From Rhabdophis nuchalis (Eukaryota; Chordata; Lepidosauria; Squamata; Natricidae): a DNA stretch of 64,000 nucleotides. This document shows positions 34,101 through 45,779 of the stretch, piece after piece. Location of the stretch: contig CM077647.1 in the NCBI GenBank assembly GCA_039707465.1, positions 117,120,610-117,184,609 of the forward strand. The letters run 5' to 3'. Position 1 is the first letter of the stretch. Each line of letters starts with the position of its first letter. The notes beneath the pieces are model-generated. The model saw nothing but the letters and a program-made list of their open reading frames with translations, had not been told where the DNA came from and did not search any database. The position numbers and the translations under genes were made by a program.

Positions 34101-34417
34101 TTTTCTAGTTTTGCTCAACACAGAGAAAATACCACCACTCAACCCCCTCTAAACCATCACAAATTAGTTCATAACTTTCTCCTCAATGTTGTTGCTTTTT
34201 CAATATTATTAACTGTGCATGTGCTGACATAGATATCAGAGACAGCGTAAGGGAACATGCGACAAAATGTGTGAAATGATACTGTAAGGTCGCCACTATT
34301 CCTCCAACTGACAAAAATAAGAAAGAACACCACAGTGCTATCAACTCATCACTTAAAAAGACTGGACAAGCATTTATATAGGATGATATAAGGATTCCTG
34401 TCTTGAGCAGGGGGTTC
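31101..34417. other. Long stretch without assignable feature
   Basis: Mixed unique-looking DNA. Faint similarity to L2-like text is possible around 31850-32450 on the minus strand but is too weak to call. Short frames at 31469, 32795 and 32855 have no recognisable domain or consensus splice borders. Confidence 0.35.
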
Positions 34418-34425
34418 TTCTAGAA

Positions 34426-34557
34426 CAGAGGTTCCCAAACATGGCCACTTGAAGACTTGTGGACTTCAACTCCCAGAATTCTCCAGCCAGCTCTGGCTGG
34501 AGAATTCTGGGAGTTGAAGTCCACAAGTCTTCAAGTGGCCAAGTTTGGGAACCTCTG
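34426..34557. mobile_element. Palindromic hAT-type MITE, perfect 8-bp TSD
   Basis: The 132-bp element consists of two arms of about 64 bp that are reverse complements with a single mismatch near position 16, separated by a few bases. The ends are CAGAGGTTCCCAAAC and GTTTGGGAACCTCTG. TTCTAGAA flanks both sides (34418-34425 and 34558-34565). Transcribed RNA would fold into one long hairpin. It is non-coding. The core GAATTCTGGGAGTTGAAGTC is also seen at 17511. Confidence 0.92.
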
Positions 34558-34565
34558 TTCTAGAA

Positions 34566-35019
34566 GATAGACCTTTCCAGTTCTATGATTCTATGACTAT
34601 CTCCCAGAAAGTTATATTCCCACCAGCTCAAGTTTCAGTAAAAAAAAGTTGTGGAAGTTACAGCCAAGAACTTTGGAAGACATGAAGTTGCCTGTCCCTA
34701 TTCAATGGCCTTGCACTATTTAATGATTTGGGAGAGGGTGGAATGGAACACTGGAATCCCAAAGCATCAAATGCTATTTGTTCTTCATGGGAGGCCTTTA
34801 TTGAACTAATCCAAAACTCTAACACTTTGCAGTGTGAGATTATCACCAGGCACAAGACTTCATGCCAGGTTCTATGTGCAGTCACCTATAAAATAAATGA
34901 TAGATCCTGGATTGTGGCTTGAAAACAATAGAAGATGAATTCAAAAGATTTGAGAAACAATTGTAGCCTGAGTAGAATATATACAGTAGCTGCCCCAGAT
35001 CTCTAGGCTCTTTGAATTG
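34566..35019. other. No assignable feature
   Basis: Unique-looking sequence. Two short frames without domains. Confidence 0.35.
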
Positions 35020-35027
35020 GACTAATT

Positions 35028-35253
35028 CAGGGGTAGTCAACCTTTTTATACCTACCTTCCACTTTTGTATCTCTGTTAGTAGTAAAATTTTCTAACCGCC
35101 CACCGGTTCCACAGTAATGGTGATTTATAAAGTAGGGAAGTCAATTAAATTTAAAAAAGGAAAGTGCTTCAGTATCAGACAAAATCCCTACTGCCCACCA
35201 TGAAAGCTGGAACGCCCACTAATGGGCGGTAGGGACCAGGTTGACTACCACTG
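35028..35253. mobile_element. hAT-type MITE, 226 bp (sister of 46179 copy)
   Basis: TIRs CAGGGGTAGTCAACCT and AGGTTGACTACCACTG (right end read in complement as CAGTGGTAGTCAACCT). Flanks GACTAATT and GGCTAATT match 7/8. The interior has GGGCGGT-type motifs inverted relative to the copy at 46179. Confidence 0.8.
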
Positions 35254-35261
35254 GGCTAATT

Positions 35262-36154
35262 GATTAAACTAAGTAACTAATTAGGGTACAACTACAGGAA
35301 GTAAGCCACCCTGAATTTAGAGGAATATATATTTTTAAGGAAATATACATTGGGTTATGTAAGAGGATGAAAATTGAAGGCTATAAGATTCATAATTCAG
35401 GAACGAATCTGACAGTTTCTTTTTTCTAGAAGATCTTGAATTCCTCTAAATATTCTAAAACCAAGTTGAATTGTTATAATTTCTCTTTGATATACATTAA
35501 TAAAAAATAAAAAACCAGACCAGCCAGGAAATGATAACTGGTGTTAAATAAGGTTCTAATACTCACAAAGCTGCAAGCAATAAAAATATGATGGAGGAAA
35601 AAAACTCCATTCACCAAAGTACAGTGAGCTATATTTACTAATAAACACAGCCACATTGCCTGCTTGGATTTATGTCAATTGCAGCAGAAAGAGGGAGAAA
35701 ACTAAGTATGTTTTGAGATCAGCACCAACATGCCAGCTCCATGACAGCTGAAGAAGGCAGGGGTCATGTTTACTGCAAGCAAAGACACACGTTACAACCA
35801 TATTATATGTGTAGTACGCAGATTGTATTTGTTTTTATTTCAGTTTGAAATAATTGGACCTATGTTGCTTCTTTTTGTGTGATAATAGGCATATTCCACC
35901 GGAAAGACACATAAGTTCCACTGGAATCCTTATATTACCCCATTTGTATACTGGGAAATATCATACAGAAATATGTTATTCCATCATTTTATAATAAAAA
36001 ACAATTTCTTTATTTGCATGAATATGGAGGATGTTTTTTGTATGCTTTTTTTCTGGCATGCGTTATCTATGATTTAACTAAGAGCAAACTGGATCAGTCC
36101 TATTTTTCCCCCCTTTCCCGTTCTTTTCTTTTACTTCTCTTCTCTTCCCTTCTC
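35262..36154. other. No assignable feature
   Basis: AT-rich, ending in a pyrimidine-rich stretch next to the SINE. Confidence 0.35.
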
Positions 36155-36378
36155 TTTCTTTTTTGTATCCCCTCAAGTCAGTCCTGACTCCTGGCAACTG
36201 CCTGGACAAGTCCCTGCAGTTTTCTTGACAAGGTTTTTTGGAAGGGAGTTGTCCTTGCCTTTTTCTAGGGCTGAAAGTGAGTGACCCAAGGTAGCTTTAT
36301 GCTTAAGGTAGCACTACAGCTCCCAGTCTCTTGGTTTCTAGCCTGGTGCCTTTACCATTATACCAAAGTGGCTCTTTT
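36155..36378 (-). mobile_element. Sauria-type SINE, near full-length
   Basis: The minus strand begins AAGAGCCACTTTGGTATAAT with GGTAAAGGCACCAGGCTAGA (A-box region), then CTGGGAGCTGTAGTGCTACC. The body AAAACTGCAGGGACTTGTCC and AGGCAGTTGCCAGGAGTCAG forms the LINE-like 3' tail diagnostic of Sauria SINEs. This is the strongest single indication that the genome is squamate. Confidence 0.85.
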
Positions 36379-37435
36379 AGAAGCTTTTTGTTCCCTAATT
36401 TCCAGGCTTTTTGTATGTAGTGATTGCACTAATAATACAAATTTCTATGGCTTGCATGTTTTCCTATTTATTTGTCAGGGTAGTAAAGACAACACCTATT
36501 ATCTTCCCTACTTTACAGCACATCCCTGACATTAAGAATATTGGGATATTTAATCTGCCAAGCGCCTCAGTTTTTCCTCCCATATAGCTATTGAATCTCT
36601 TTACTCACTGCTCCAGAGAGAAAAGCTAGGTGAAGCTAAGTTATTCTGCTCTTCTTACTATGAATGTTCCTGCTGTTCTTTAGGAGATTTGGACCAATAG
36701 GAACAAAACAGATTACCAATGTAAAGCATAAATGCCAACCATTGCATTCATATTCTGCCTTTATGAGTTCCAGACAAGTTTGAGCTACCACCAGAGAGAT
36801 AGAAGGTAAGATTTTGAGCTGATCAACCGTTGCTCTTCTCTTCTAGTTTTCTTACATTTTTACACAATTGACCAGCAATCAAACTTGCTAAGATTAGTAG
36901 TTTAATCCTCCCGGTGATGACATAAACTTTAATGGTGGGCAGATCATTACAAATGCATAATAATTGCTTCCTGATTTTTGCTCCCAAATACGTAGGAATG
37001 TGCTGAAAATTCAGATGAGTGGACACAAAAGAATCCCAGAAGAAGACTGGACAAAGATGACTATTTTATAAAACCATTTTTTTTAATGTTCACAAGCAGG
37101 ACCTGTATTATGAACAATCACGCATAAATATGCCCTGTTTGCAAACCTTTAGAGAATTATATATAGAAGCTTTCTTGGCATTATTGTAAAATGCAGGCTT
37201 TAATTTTCTGGTCTTGGCTTCCTTGATTTTTTTGACACCTCCATAAGGATAGATGTGACTTCTGAGTGCTATGCCAGACACCATAGATTTGTACAATTTC
37301 TTTTTTCTTTTTAACTGCAAACTTTAGATTAACTGTGGCATTCAGGATCACTTTTTCCCAGGATTAGTTTACAGAGGTAAAACTTCCTCTGTTCGAAAAC
37401 TTCTTTTTAAATTTTTTTTCTTTAATTTTTTGTTT
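36379..37435. other. No assignable feature
   Basis: AT-rich. Short minus-strand frames at 36823 and 37108 lack domains. Confidence 0.35.
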
Positions 37436-37443
37436 GTTTAAAC

Positions 37444-37648
37444 CAGTGGCCATGCCCCACCTAAGCGTCTCTAAAATCCTAATGCCCCCCCCCCCCCCCG
37501 GTTACATTACTTTACTCAAAAAGTGAACTCTACTCACACAGAGGGAGCATAAAAGGCCATTACCTTGGTATAAACAAGGTTCAAATTGCCCCCATTAAAA
37601 ATCAAATTGCCCCCCTGTAGGTCATGGGCCCCACTTTGGGAACCACTG
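37444..37648. mobile_element. hAT-type MITE, 205 bp, perfect palindromic TSD
   Basis: Ends CAGTGGCCATGCCCC and GGGAACCACTG. GTTTAAAC flanks both sides (37436-37443, 37649-37656). It contains a run of about 16 C at 37484-37500. Confidence 0.85.
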
Positions 37649-37656
37649 GTTTAAAC

Positions 37657-38094
37657 AAATAGTTGCATTAAGCCTATTAGGAAGCATGAAATACCCATTT
37701 TGCTTGATACTTTATTTTTAAATTTTAAAATGTCAATGTTTGCTATTGAATGTCCATGGCCATCTTGGAGAGCTCCGAGCCCTACAAAAAAGTGGGTGTT
37801 GGGAGTCAATGTAGCCTTGAAAATATGGAGTATGCAGTTTAAAAAGCAACATAATTGACACCTCAGCTAGTGCATCAGTCAACACTGTAGCTGAGGTCCC
37901 AACTTTCCCAATCCTGCAAAAAGAAAAGAAAAAGCACATTAAATTCTTTTAATATAAGCCAAACTGCATGACTCCATTTAAATAAAACTGGATGAACAAT
38001 CTGCCAGCCTGGATTTCTGCTCAATAAAATTAATTTGATGTCAGGACAAGCATTCCACTCTATAGGAGGAGCTACTCTGTGTGCATTTGGATAG

Positions 38095-38095
<1 letters not shown>
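37657..38095. other. No assignable feature
   Basis: AT-rich unique-looking sequence before a TG array. Confidence 0.35.

Positions 38096-38140
<45 letters not shown>
38096..38140. repeat. (TG)n microsatellite
   Basis: About 22 uninterrupted TG units. Confidence 0.97.
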
Positions 38141-38142
<2 letters not shown>

Positions 38143-39832
38143 AAGGGACTGTATTTTTTTTTAAATGAACAGTTCCCAGTGGAACAGCACTTTAGTGTTT
38201 GGGACAATCCACAGATTGATGTTGGCACTTCTCAAGGCTTAGCTGGCAAGAAGATCTTACCCCAGACAGATTCCCTGCTGGGATGATGTTTAGGGAATGT
38301 AAATGGAATAATGAAGTCTTTCCAGCTTGGGGGATATCAGGTCAGGGTTTGGAATTTGGTTTCTGTGGAAAATTATATTCTCTACCTTTCTTTTTCAGTT
38401 CAACCTAGCACTTGTTTGGCTCATTTCCTTGCAATGTGTTTACTCTATTTGAAACTATGAGCAGTTTCCTATTACTGTATAATGTCCAAGGGAAAAAAAT
38501 TGTGACTGTTTGCAGGGATAGATGTTCGGTTAATGATAACAATAAACATTCTCTGCTGGTCTGAACTTGAACTTATCCATGCAGTCATAGTTACCATCTT
38601 AATTGTTAGCATTCAGCTTTGACATTCAATGTTTTATATCAGCGTAACATAAATGTGGAGAAGTGTAAACTTTTAAGGTAACCTTCCCCAGAATGCTGCC
38701 GTTACCTAAAAGTAGAACTTCCCAAATTTCTAATGAATATAATTACACATTTTAAAAGTGCAAATATGGAGAAAGCTACTTCAGACTTCCAATACAACCC
38801 TATGTTTTATATACAGTATACTATATTGTTTATTTTTGTCTTACTTATCCTTTGCTAAAAGCCTTGCCTTTTGTGGAGTGAGGCTCATAACCTTTGCAGT
38901 CTGAGTGAGTACCTATAGCCATAATCAACTCCTGAATGCATATATGCTTTACTCTGTTCTGAATTATCCCAGATTTCTGAATTCACAAAAATTTGATGCA
39001 TATATTAACTAAACAAATGAATTTGCATCTGTAGCAAATGCATAAAAAGAAATCAAGGTTTAAATAGTTAAACTGTTTGAGTTGTACAAATGCTATCATT
39101 ATCAGTAATTGACCTACTTAAATGTGTTGTGTTAACACAATGTAATTCTGCATTAATTTACACGTAGTTTAGATCAATAATTTTCCATTTATGAGCTTAG
39201 AACAACTGTAGGAACTTTGGATAGCTTGCAGTGCAACATCCAATGTAAAAATCACACAAAAAGAACTAAAATCTTACTGTGTTTTTATAATTCTCAAAAT
39301 CTCATGCATCTTTTTATACTGCTTATTTAAGTAAACATTAAATACAAAAGCAAACAAAAATACATGAAGTTAGAAAAGAAAACTAAGATGTACAAGACAT
39401 ATATTCATGAATACAAGCTTCTATATCAGCATTTTGTAGCCGTGTTTCATTTTATACTGTATGTAGTTGGGGCCATGAATTTATCCTTTAAAGGATAAAG
39501 GATAAGGATAAGTCTTTTAACTTAATAGAACATAGAGAATCCACTCTCTCAGTTTTGATGTCAGTTTCTATGCAGTAGGAATACAGTTCAAAAGAATATA
39601 AGCATCCAAGAATATTAAATTTGGGATACCAAAGATGTCATGTGCCAGTGTGCCTGCAGATGCATGCCTGCAGATGCCACTCTAATCCATGGAAAATCAG
39701 AGAGGCTTACAAAATTCTCCTGGTAAGAGGATTAAAAAGTTGCTTCATAGTAATAAAAAAGGCAAAAAAACAAGCAAACCCCAAAGTGCAATTGCAATAA
39801 CATTTATAGCAAAGGACTAAATGTTTATTGAC
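38141..39832. other. No assignable feature
   Basis: AT-rich. A short AAGGATA cluster with an ATCCTTTAAAGGAT palindrome lies at 39481-39515. Confidence 0.35.
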
Positions 39833-40061
39833 CAGAAGTGGGTTGCTCCCAGTTCGGCCCGGTTCACCTGAACCGGTAGTGGTAATTTGGCCTGAGTCGC
39901 AGAACCGGCAACTCATGCCCCCAAACCATTGCCATTGCTGGCATCTTGTTTATTAGCTTTTAATGCTCTTCACGCATGTGCATAACCATTAACAGTGAAC
40001 TGTGCATGCACAAAACATGCATGCGAGGAACCGGTACTGGTTTTCATAGGAACCCACCTCT
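39833..40061. mobile_element. hAT-type MITE (AGAGGTGGGTT family)
   Basis: Left end CAGAAGTGGGTTGCTCCCAG and right end CATAGGAACCCACCTCT form TIRs. Interior ACCGGT and CGCATG-type motifs are present at both arms. No clear TSD survives. Confidence 0.6.
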
Positions 40062-40094
40062 AGTATCAACATACTACGACAGAAGTCTCCTGTC

Positions 40095-40860
40095 ACATTT
40101 TTCCCCTCTAAGTCCTAGAAGGGCCAAGTCTTAATGGCTTTCTGGAATGTTAGCAGGAAATGGGGGAAGGAGTCTGCTGTTCCAAAGAAGTGAGGCTATG
40201 ACAGCAATGACCTGTCCCAGGATCCCTTTGGGTAATGTGAGAAAAAAGACAGCCCAAACAAAAAACAGTAGAGGTAGGCAGTCCTGAAGAAGTTCATGTC
40301 CCATGTCATGTAGGGCTTTATAGATGACAATCAGTCTCTTGAATAGCACGAAGTAATCCTGGGCAACTCCCAAAACAGATGTGTTACATAGGAATACCTA
40401 GTGTAGTGATGGCGAACCTTTTCAGCACCGAGTGCCCAAAGTGGAACGGCCAGCCAGCTGGTCTTTGTGTGTGCCAATGCACTGGAAACCTGAAGACCTG
40501 CTGGCCAGTGCAAGCATACCTGGGTTTTTTGGCTGTTTTTCAGGCTGTTTTCAGACCATTTTTCAGGCCATTTTGGGGAGCACTTTTGGCCAAAAAATGA
40601 CTTGAAAACGGCCTCAAAAGTGGTCTGAAAAATAGGCCTGGGGAAAAAACTGGGTTTTGGCCATTTTCTGGCCTGCAAAGACCAGCTGGCCAGCATGCAT
40701 GTGTGCACCAGAAACAGCAAGATCATCTGGCAATGACACACATGTTCACAGAGAGGACTCTGTGTGCCACCTCTGGCACGTGTCCCATTGGTTCTTCAAC
40801 ATTGACCTAGTGGCACCCATCACTATTTGGGCTGCTGAATGCAGTCCAGTTGAAATTTCT
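40095..40860 (-). mobile_element. Old L2/CR1-like LINE, copy (g), split by a hAT MITE
   Basis: Upstream of the MITE (40813-40860, minus strand) one reads NAAQVVMGAT-like sequence. Downstream (40395-40130) the frame continues RYSYVTHLFWELPRI, an IYKALHDMG block and SLLWNSRLLPP. These are the VQNAAARVIMGASRYSHVTPLLRELH, FKALHGTG and ALWNDLPP blocks of the family. Removing 40404-40804 plus one ACCTAGTG copy joins the two parts in frame. Confidence 0.65.
40404..40804. mobile_element. hAT-type MITE, 401 bp, perfect 8-bp TSD
   Basis: Left end TAGTGATGGCGAACC and the complement of the right end CAATGTTGAAGAACC are imperfect TIRs. ACCTAGTG flanks both sides (40396-40403, 40805-40812). The interior contains an inverted pair built on GCCAAAA and TTTTGGCC with CTGGGTTTT on both arms. 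Same family as 4558-4981. Confidence 0.85.
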
Positions 40861-42534
40861 GAGTGATCAGAGTCATCATTTTAAGACTTCTGCATACATT
40901 TGACTGTGATTAATTGATGTATTCATTAAATTTAAGCTGATTTTTAAGATAATATGCATCACACTCCTGAAACCCAGAAAAATGGGATAATATATGCATT
41001 TCACAATTAAATGTCTCCATGGAATAGTAGAAGTTAAAACTTTTTTTTTATTTTAAGAAATCTAAGTGAACAAGACCTTCCCCAAATTATTTTAAGGTTT
41101 ATGTTTCTATGTATAAAAAATATTTTGTGAGGAGATGGGCAAACTAATATTCTGTAGGCAAGGCCATTAGACTCAACTGGATGAAGATCTAGATTTAGAT
41201 TCCTCCTCGTTTGTGGAATCTAATTCATGAAAATACTTTTGTGTGCCACTTTGAGCAACTTACAGTCACTTCCACTGCAGGGCTGCTGCCTTGATCCTCC
41301 CTCTTACAAACAAATGCTAGCAATTACCAGACATGCGCAGATCCAATTCATTCATTCAACTGTATGGAGAAGCTTAGCTGCAAAAGCAGGGCCAACGTTC
41401 CATTTCCACCTCTGTGCAGATTACTTTGTGATGGGGGAGGGAGGGGGAGGGAACCAGTTTTGTGCTTCAAACTGGCAGGTTTCGTATTTTAAACAGACAT
41501 CAAAGGCCAGTCTGGAATGTGTGTGGCTTTCCAAAGAAGGGAGAGATGTACACCTAATGATCATTATAAAGATATTGTGATTGTTATCAAGGCATAAAAA
41601 CCAGGAGAAAGAGAGCATCATGCCTGCCAACAATACTTTTTATTGTTTTCTCTCAAAAGCATTTCATTAAGCAGTGTAATCATTTTAATATTCATTCTGC
41701 TTTGCAGCCATATTTCCTTTCTCTCTCGGGACTTTTCAGTTTCTTCCATTCTGGAACATGTTCTCCTTGGATCTCGAGGAAAGTTTCTTACCCCTCGGGG
41801 CAACAGGTGCCTAGTCCACACAGCACAGAATTAGCACAGAACAGCCAATCCCACTGACACAAAGAGAAAAGGGGATTTTTATATATATACAGTATGTATA
41901 AAAAGAGGGCTAATTAATGCAGCTAAATCAAAACAATTATATTTGCCCAATTTATTACAGGGACTTCAAGGGTGAGATGTTTGCCACCCAAGAATTTCAT
42001 TTGGTTGTTCAATGCATTTTACTCAACCAAGGAAGAGATACCAGAGTAAATTCAACCTCAGTGACTGACACCTGGAAGCTAGAAACTGCCAATCTGGGAT
42101 CAAAACTTGATCCCAAGCCCCAGGTGTCTATAAGACCGATGTTCATTTTGGCAGATCATTGAAAGAGATGCTTGTAAAATACCATACAACATGTGAATTC
42201 TCTCTACATGGCTGCCACAGACAATAGATATGAGATTATCCCATGTTCAATTTTGATTAGAAATGTATGTAATTGTATGTAAATAAAATGAGAAAGGAAC
42301 TTTTAAAGTTCACAGACGTGTTTATGAAAGAGAGAGAGAATAACATATATAATACTGTATTCACATATGTAATTAGCTTTTCTTGATTTAAAAAAATAAA
42401 AATAAAGGTATGATGGTTGAAAATAATGAAAGTATGAATGGCATGGTGGAAAAACACATCAAATGTTTCTTCCACTGAAAATGGCTTCATACAGGAGGAA
42501 AGGTACAAGGCAATTTATCTATTATGGTTTATTT
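40861..42534. other. No assignable feature
   Basis: AT-rich to mixed. Frames of 65-117 codons at 41227-41834 overlap on both strands, have no domain and lack splice support. Confidence 0.35.
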
Positions 42535-42670
42535 CAATCATTCTCAATCATTCATCATGTGTTTTAGGCTTCAGACCCTTATCATTCTTGTTTCTCTGCT
42601 CTGCACTCTTTCTAAGGTCTCAACGTCTTTTTTGTACCATGGAGTCCAGAACTGAATACAGGGATTATTA
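42535..42670 (-). mobile_element. CR1 LINE fragment
   Basis: The plus strand reads TGTTTCTCTGCTCTGCACTC then TTTCTAAGGTCTCAACGTC, the complement of the CR1 ERVQRRA-KM block. It is nearly identical in layout to 2520-2600. Confidence 0.6.
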
Positions 42671-42984
42671 AGGGGGAACTAGGAATAATTTCATCAAGTC
42701 CTAATAGAAATGAAATCACTGAATTCCTTGGATTCCTATAAATGGTGAAGGATAGTAAATCAAGAAATAAGGCTTGGTTATAAGGCATCTGTTAGGGAAA
42801 TAGTACTTAAAAACTCGAGTGACTCTAGAAATTAGAGGTGGCAATCATCTAAAACAGTGTTCACCAATTAGAGTCTGTGGACCACTGATGGTCCATGAGA
42901 AAAGTTTGGTGGTCCACAGAAAAAATATTTGCATTTTTTATATTGTAGGGGCTGCAATTTGAGGGTGCGATGAATGTTTGTGTT

Positions 42985-43362
42985 GCTTCAAAGAGTCACC
43001 CCCTTTGGGGTCTTTTCATGTGGGTTGGAGGGGGGAGAAATTGGGGTCTGATTCAGCCTCCTGGTGCAGTGCTTTGGATGAAGGCTGGAGGGAAATGCCA
43101 CTGGTGGCAAAGAGCCGGAGGACCTTGTTCCAGTTGGACTGCATCATGCCCTGGAACTGGCTGATCATCTCAGCTTGCTGAGCCTCCAGGCATTTGTACC
43201 TGACCTTGCACTCCTGCAGGTCTTTCCTCTGCTTGGAAAGCCTATGCTCGTAGTCCTCAGTGAGGTGCTTCTACTGAGCCTACTTCTCGGTCAGATCCAA
43301 TTTGAACTGAGCTGTTTTGCCAACTCTTTCTCATGGTGGCTACTTAGCTCCAACAACTGCTT
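42985..43362 (-). pseudogene. Coiled-coil protein fragment carried by a hAT-like element, copy 2
   Basis: The minus strand reads HHEKELAKQL, (after a 4-base deletion) FKLDLTEK, then EDYEHRLSKQRKDLQECKVR, YKCLEAQQAEMISQFQGMMQ, SNWNKVLRLFATSGISLQPS and LHQEAESDPNFSP. Over 100 codons are recognisable with two amber stops, both in the KEAQQK region. It is better preserved than copy 1, and the shared segment is collinear. Family-level identity of the source protein is unknown to me. Acidic, basic and Gln-rich heptads indicate a coiled coil. Confidence 0.55.
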
Positions 43363-43364
43363 CC

Positions 43365-43607
43365 TGTTAAGTCCTCACGGTTACGACCGCAGGGTGTCAA
43401 TAAAGGGAAGAAACCATCCTATTTGGTCTGATGTGCCTGTCGGCTGGTGGGACAATTGCAGCCAGCCGATTGGTTATCGCTCTGACAGCTTAGGTAGAAA
43501 AAGTTGTCAAAGGAACTGAGAGTTGTTCTAAGCTGTTCTGTTGTTCTTCTAATAAAAAAGTTAATGGTTAAATGTCTCTGTTCTTCTCAGTCTCTCAATA
43601 CTGAACA
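43365..43607 (+). repeat. 5' LTR of Ty3/Gypsy element
   Basis: Starts TGTTAAGTCCTC and ends ACTGAACA, 243 bp. It shares CCAGCCGATTGGTT, GAACTGAGAGTTGTTCTAAG and TCTCTGTTCTTCTCAGTCTC with the 3' LTR. CTTCC (43360-43364) precedes it. Numerous differences from the 3' LTR mean an old insertion. Confidence 0.85.
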
Positions 43608-43710
43608 CTGGCAACAAAGGTGGGATCGTCTTAGAACCAACCACCTCAGATTCCCGATCTGCACTACAACGGAGAATTAATCACCTCAGAATTGACTGCA
43701 TTTTTTTGCT

Positions 43711-44550
43711 ATGGCAGCGGTGCCTCAGTTCGCCACGTTCATATCAGGTTAAGAGTCCTGGGACGGTGTCATAGAATGATTTGAATGTTTCCTGCAGGCA
43801 AATGATTACACAGAAATCTTGGGCGATTGTAAGCAGGAATATTTTTTACAGTAAGTTCCCAGGAGGCAGAGATGTTGTCCACAGCCCAAGGTCTGTCAGC
43901 CCCAGCTCCTGTACACAGGGTCCTTTGTGAGGTGTTGCTGGGGAAATTGAAGGGCCACAATTCACCTGCTTCTTCTTGCATAGTTAGGCAGCATGCATTT
44001 TGCCAATGCATGCAGCGAGAGGGCAAAACGGTCAGCCATATATGGCTTCCTTGAGAAATGAAACCATTCAATGTGAATTTAGGGACTCGGAGGAGGCGCT
44101 GCTGGAACAGTTGGTTTGCAGAGTGAAAGATGTACGGCTTCAACGCCGCTTACTAGCCTGCTCTGAGTTAATGCTTCAGGTCGCGATTGAGCTGTCAGAC
44201 CGCTCCATGGCTGAAATCCATAGATACCAGGAAGCCCACACCAAGCCTCAACTCCAGCTGCGATTAATCAGCAAAAGTTTGACAAAGGCAATGAGTACCC
44301 TGAGGATAAAGATGTGAGTCACCTCAAGTTAGGTCTGGGGCAGTAAGGAAAATTGAGCCCTAAATTGCCTCCAGCTTTTTGAACTGTGGCAGGAAGCACC
44401 TGAGGGCTACTTACAAATTCAAAGCGACTACTTGCAGGCATTGTGGAAAAAAGGCCACCTTGCGTACATTTGCCGGCCATTGTTCCTGCAGCAGATCAGA
44501 CAGGAATGCGGTTCCCCAGCAGACAGCCAAGCAGACCCCTAGAAGACCGC
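43711..44550 (+). pseudogene. Gypsy gag remnant with zinc knuckle
   Basis: Starts MAAVPQFATFISG and continues FECFLQANDYTEILGDCKQE, interrupted by stops. After frameshifts a 105-codon frame (44000-44317) carries FRDSEEALLEQLVCRVKDVR, LQRRLLACSELMLQVAIELS, the typical capsid C-terminal region of Mag-type Gypsy Gag. A CCHC-like knuckle (C-NCGRKHLR followed by CRHCGKKATLR) is at 44380-44470. Gag would assemble the particle and package RNA. Here it is broken. Confidence 0.75.
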
Positions 44551-44624
44551 TACCACATTGGTGAGAGCCAGGACTGGTCCGAGGGGTCAATTAAAAGTGC
44601 ATCTGAGGGAAAACCTGGCCAAGC

Positions 44625-44900
44625 GAAGATGTACCTCAATGTTCACATTGAGGGAGCTCCATGCAGGATGGAAATAGACACGGGGTCTGCCAAGTCTATA
44701 ATTGCATAGAGCACCCTCAAACGCCTTATACCATCTATCACCCGATGCCAACTTAATAACTGTAGCTGCAAATTAAGGGATTATCAAGGCAACCTTAAAA
44801 TTTTGGGAAGCGGGCTGTTCCAAGTGGAGCATGCCACTTTTAAAAGGGCATTTCTGCTAATTGTGGTGGCTGATTCCCTGGCTACACTATTGGGGCTTGA
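44625..44900 (+). pseudogene. Gypsy aspartic protease remnant
   Basis: VHIEGAPCRMEIDTGSAKSI at 44640-44702 contains the DTGS catalytic motif. A stop follows at once, at TAG 44707, after SIIA. The decayed frame continues with an LLIVVVADSLATLLG-like segment resembling the end of the protease (ILGLDWL-type). Confidence 0.7.
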
Positions 44901-44999
44901 ATAGTTTGCAGCTCTGGGGCTTTCTATTACAGGAGTCCACACCACCATGATGACCGATGACTATGCCAACCTGGCCAGGGAATTTGTAGATGTATTTAG

Positions 45000-45730
45000 C
45001 GACACTCTAGGTAAATATACAGAGTCTCCAATATCCTTCAACTGAGATCCACAAGTTACCGCAGTTAGATTACAGGTAAGGCAGGTTCCCTTTGCCTTAC
45101 GGGCTAAAGTGGAAGCTGAACTGGATAAGTTATTGGTGCAAGGCATTCTGAAACCTGTAGATTATGCTAAGTGGGAGACCCCTATAGTCATTCCTATCAA
45201 GGCGGACGGATCCATTAGGATCTGCGCTGACTATAAATTGACCATAAATAAAGCCCTTCAAGCCAACCCATACCCTGTCTGCACTCCTTGGGACAAGGCT
45301 TGATCTTTGCCAAACTCAATTTGGTCCAAGCATACTGGCAGTTACCTACTGATGACACTATGGCTGATTTGCAGATGACTGTCACCCATAGGGATGCCTT
45401 CCGGTGCCATCGACTCCAATTTGGAGTCTGTGTTGCACCAGGCACATTCCAAAGTATTATGGAGAGGCTGCTCCAAGGGATACCTGGGGTTATCCCTAAT
45501 TTTGATGATGTGCTAATTGTCGCAAATAGTCAAGCTGAGCTCAAGGACAAATTAAAACGTATCCTGCTACGTTTCTGGAGCACAGGTCTATGATTAAAAA
45601 GAACAAAATGTAATATTGGAGTTGCTGCATTTGAATTCCTTGGGTATCTGATCGATTCTAAAGGAATCCATCCCGCTCCCCCTACCATCCAGCCAACCAT
45701 GGCCGGGTTGAGCAAGTGGTTCACTCGGCC
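45000..45730 (+). pseudogene. Gypsy reverse transcriptase remnant
   Basis: Two abutting frames give [40 protein letters not shown], then after a frameshift IFAKLNLVQAYWQLPTD, RLQFGVCVAPGTFQSIMERL and IPNFDDVLIVANSQ. The catalytic box is FDDV (canonical YxDD region present as NFDDVLI). The FLGYLIDSKGIHP thumb block follows in a third frame. It then breaks off into integrase C-terminus. Confidence 0.8.
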
Positions 45731-45779
45731 AAAGAAGCTCTGAGTAGGATGAAGGTAGGGAAACAGAGAAAATCAATCA

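Noticed and set aside
41227..41834. Overlapping 60-117 codon frames on both strands
   Set aside because: No domain, no splice borders and neither strand favoured.
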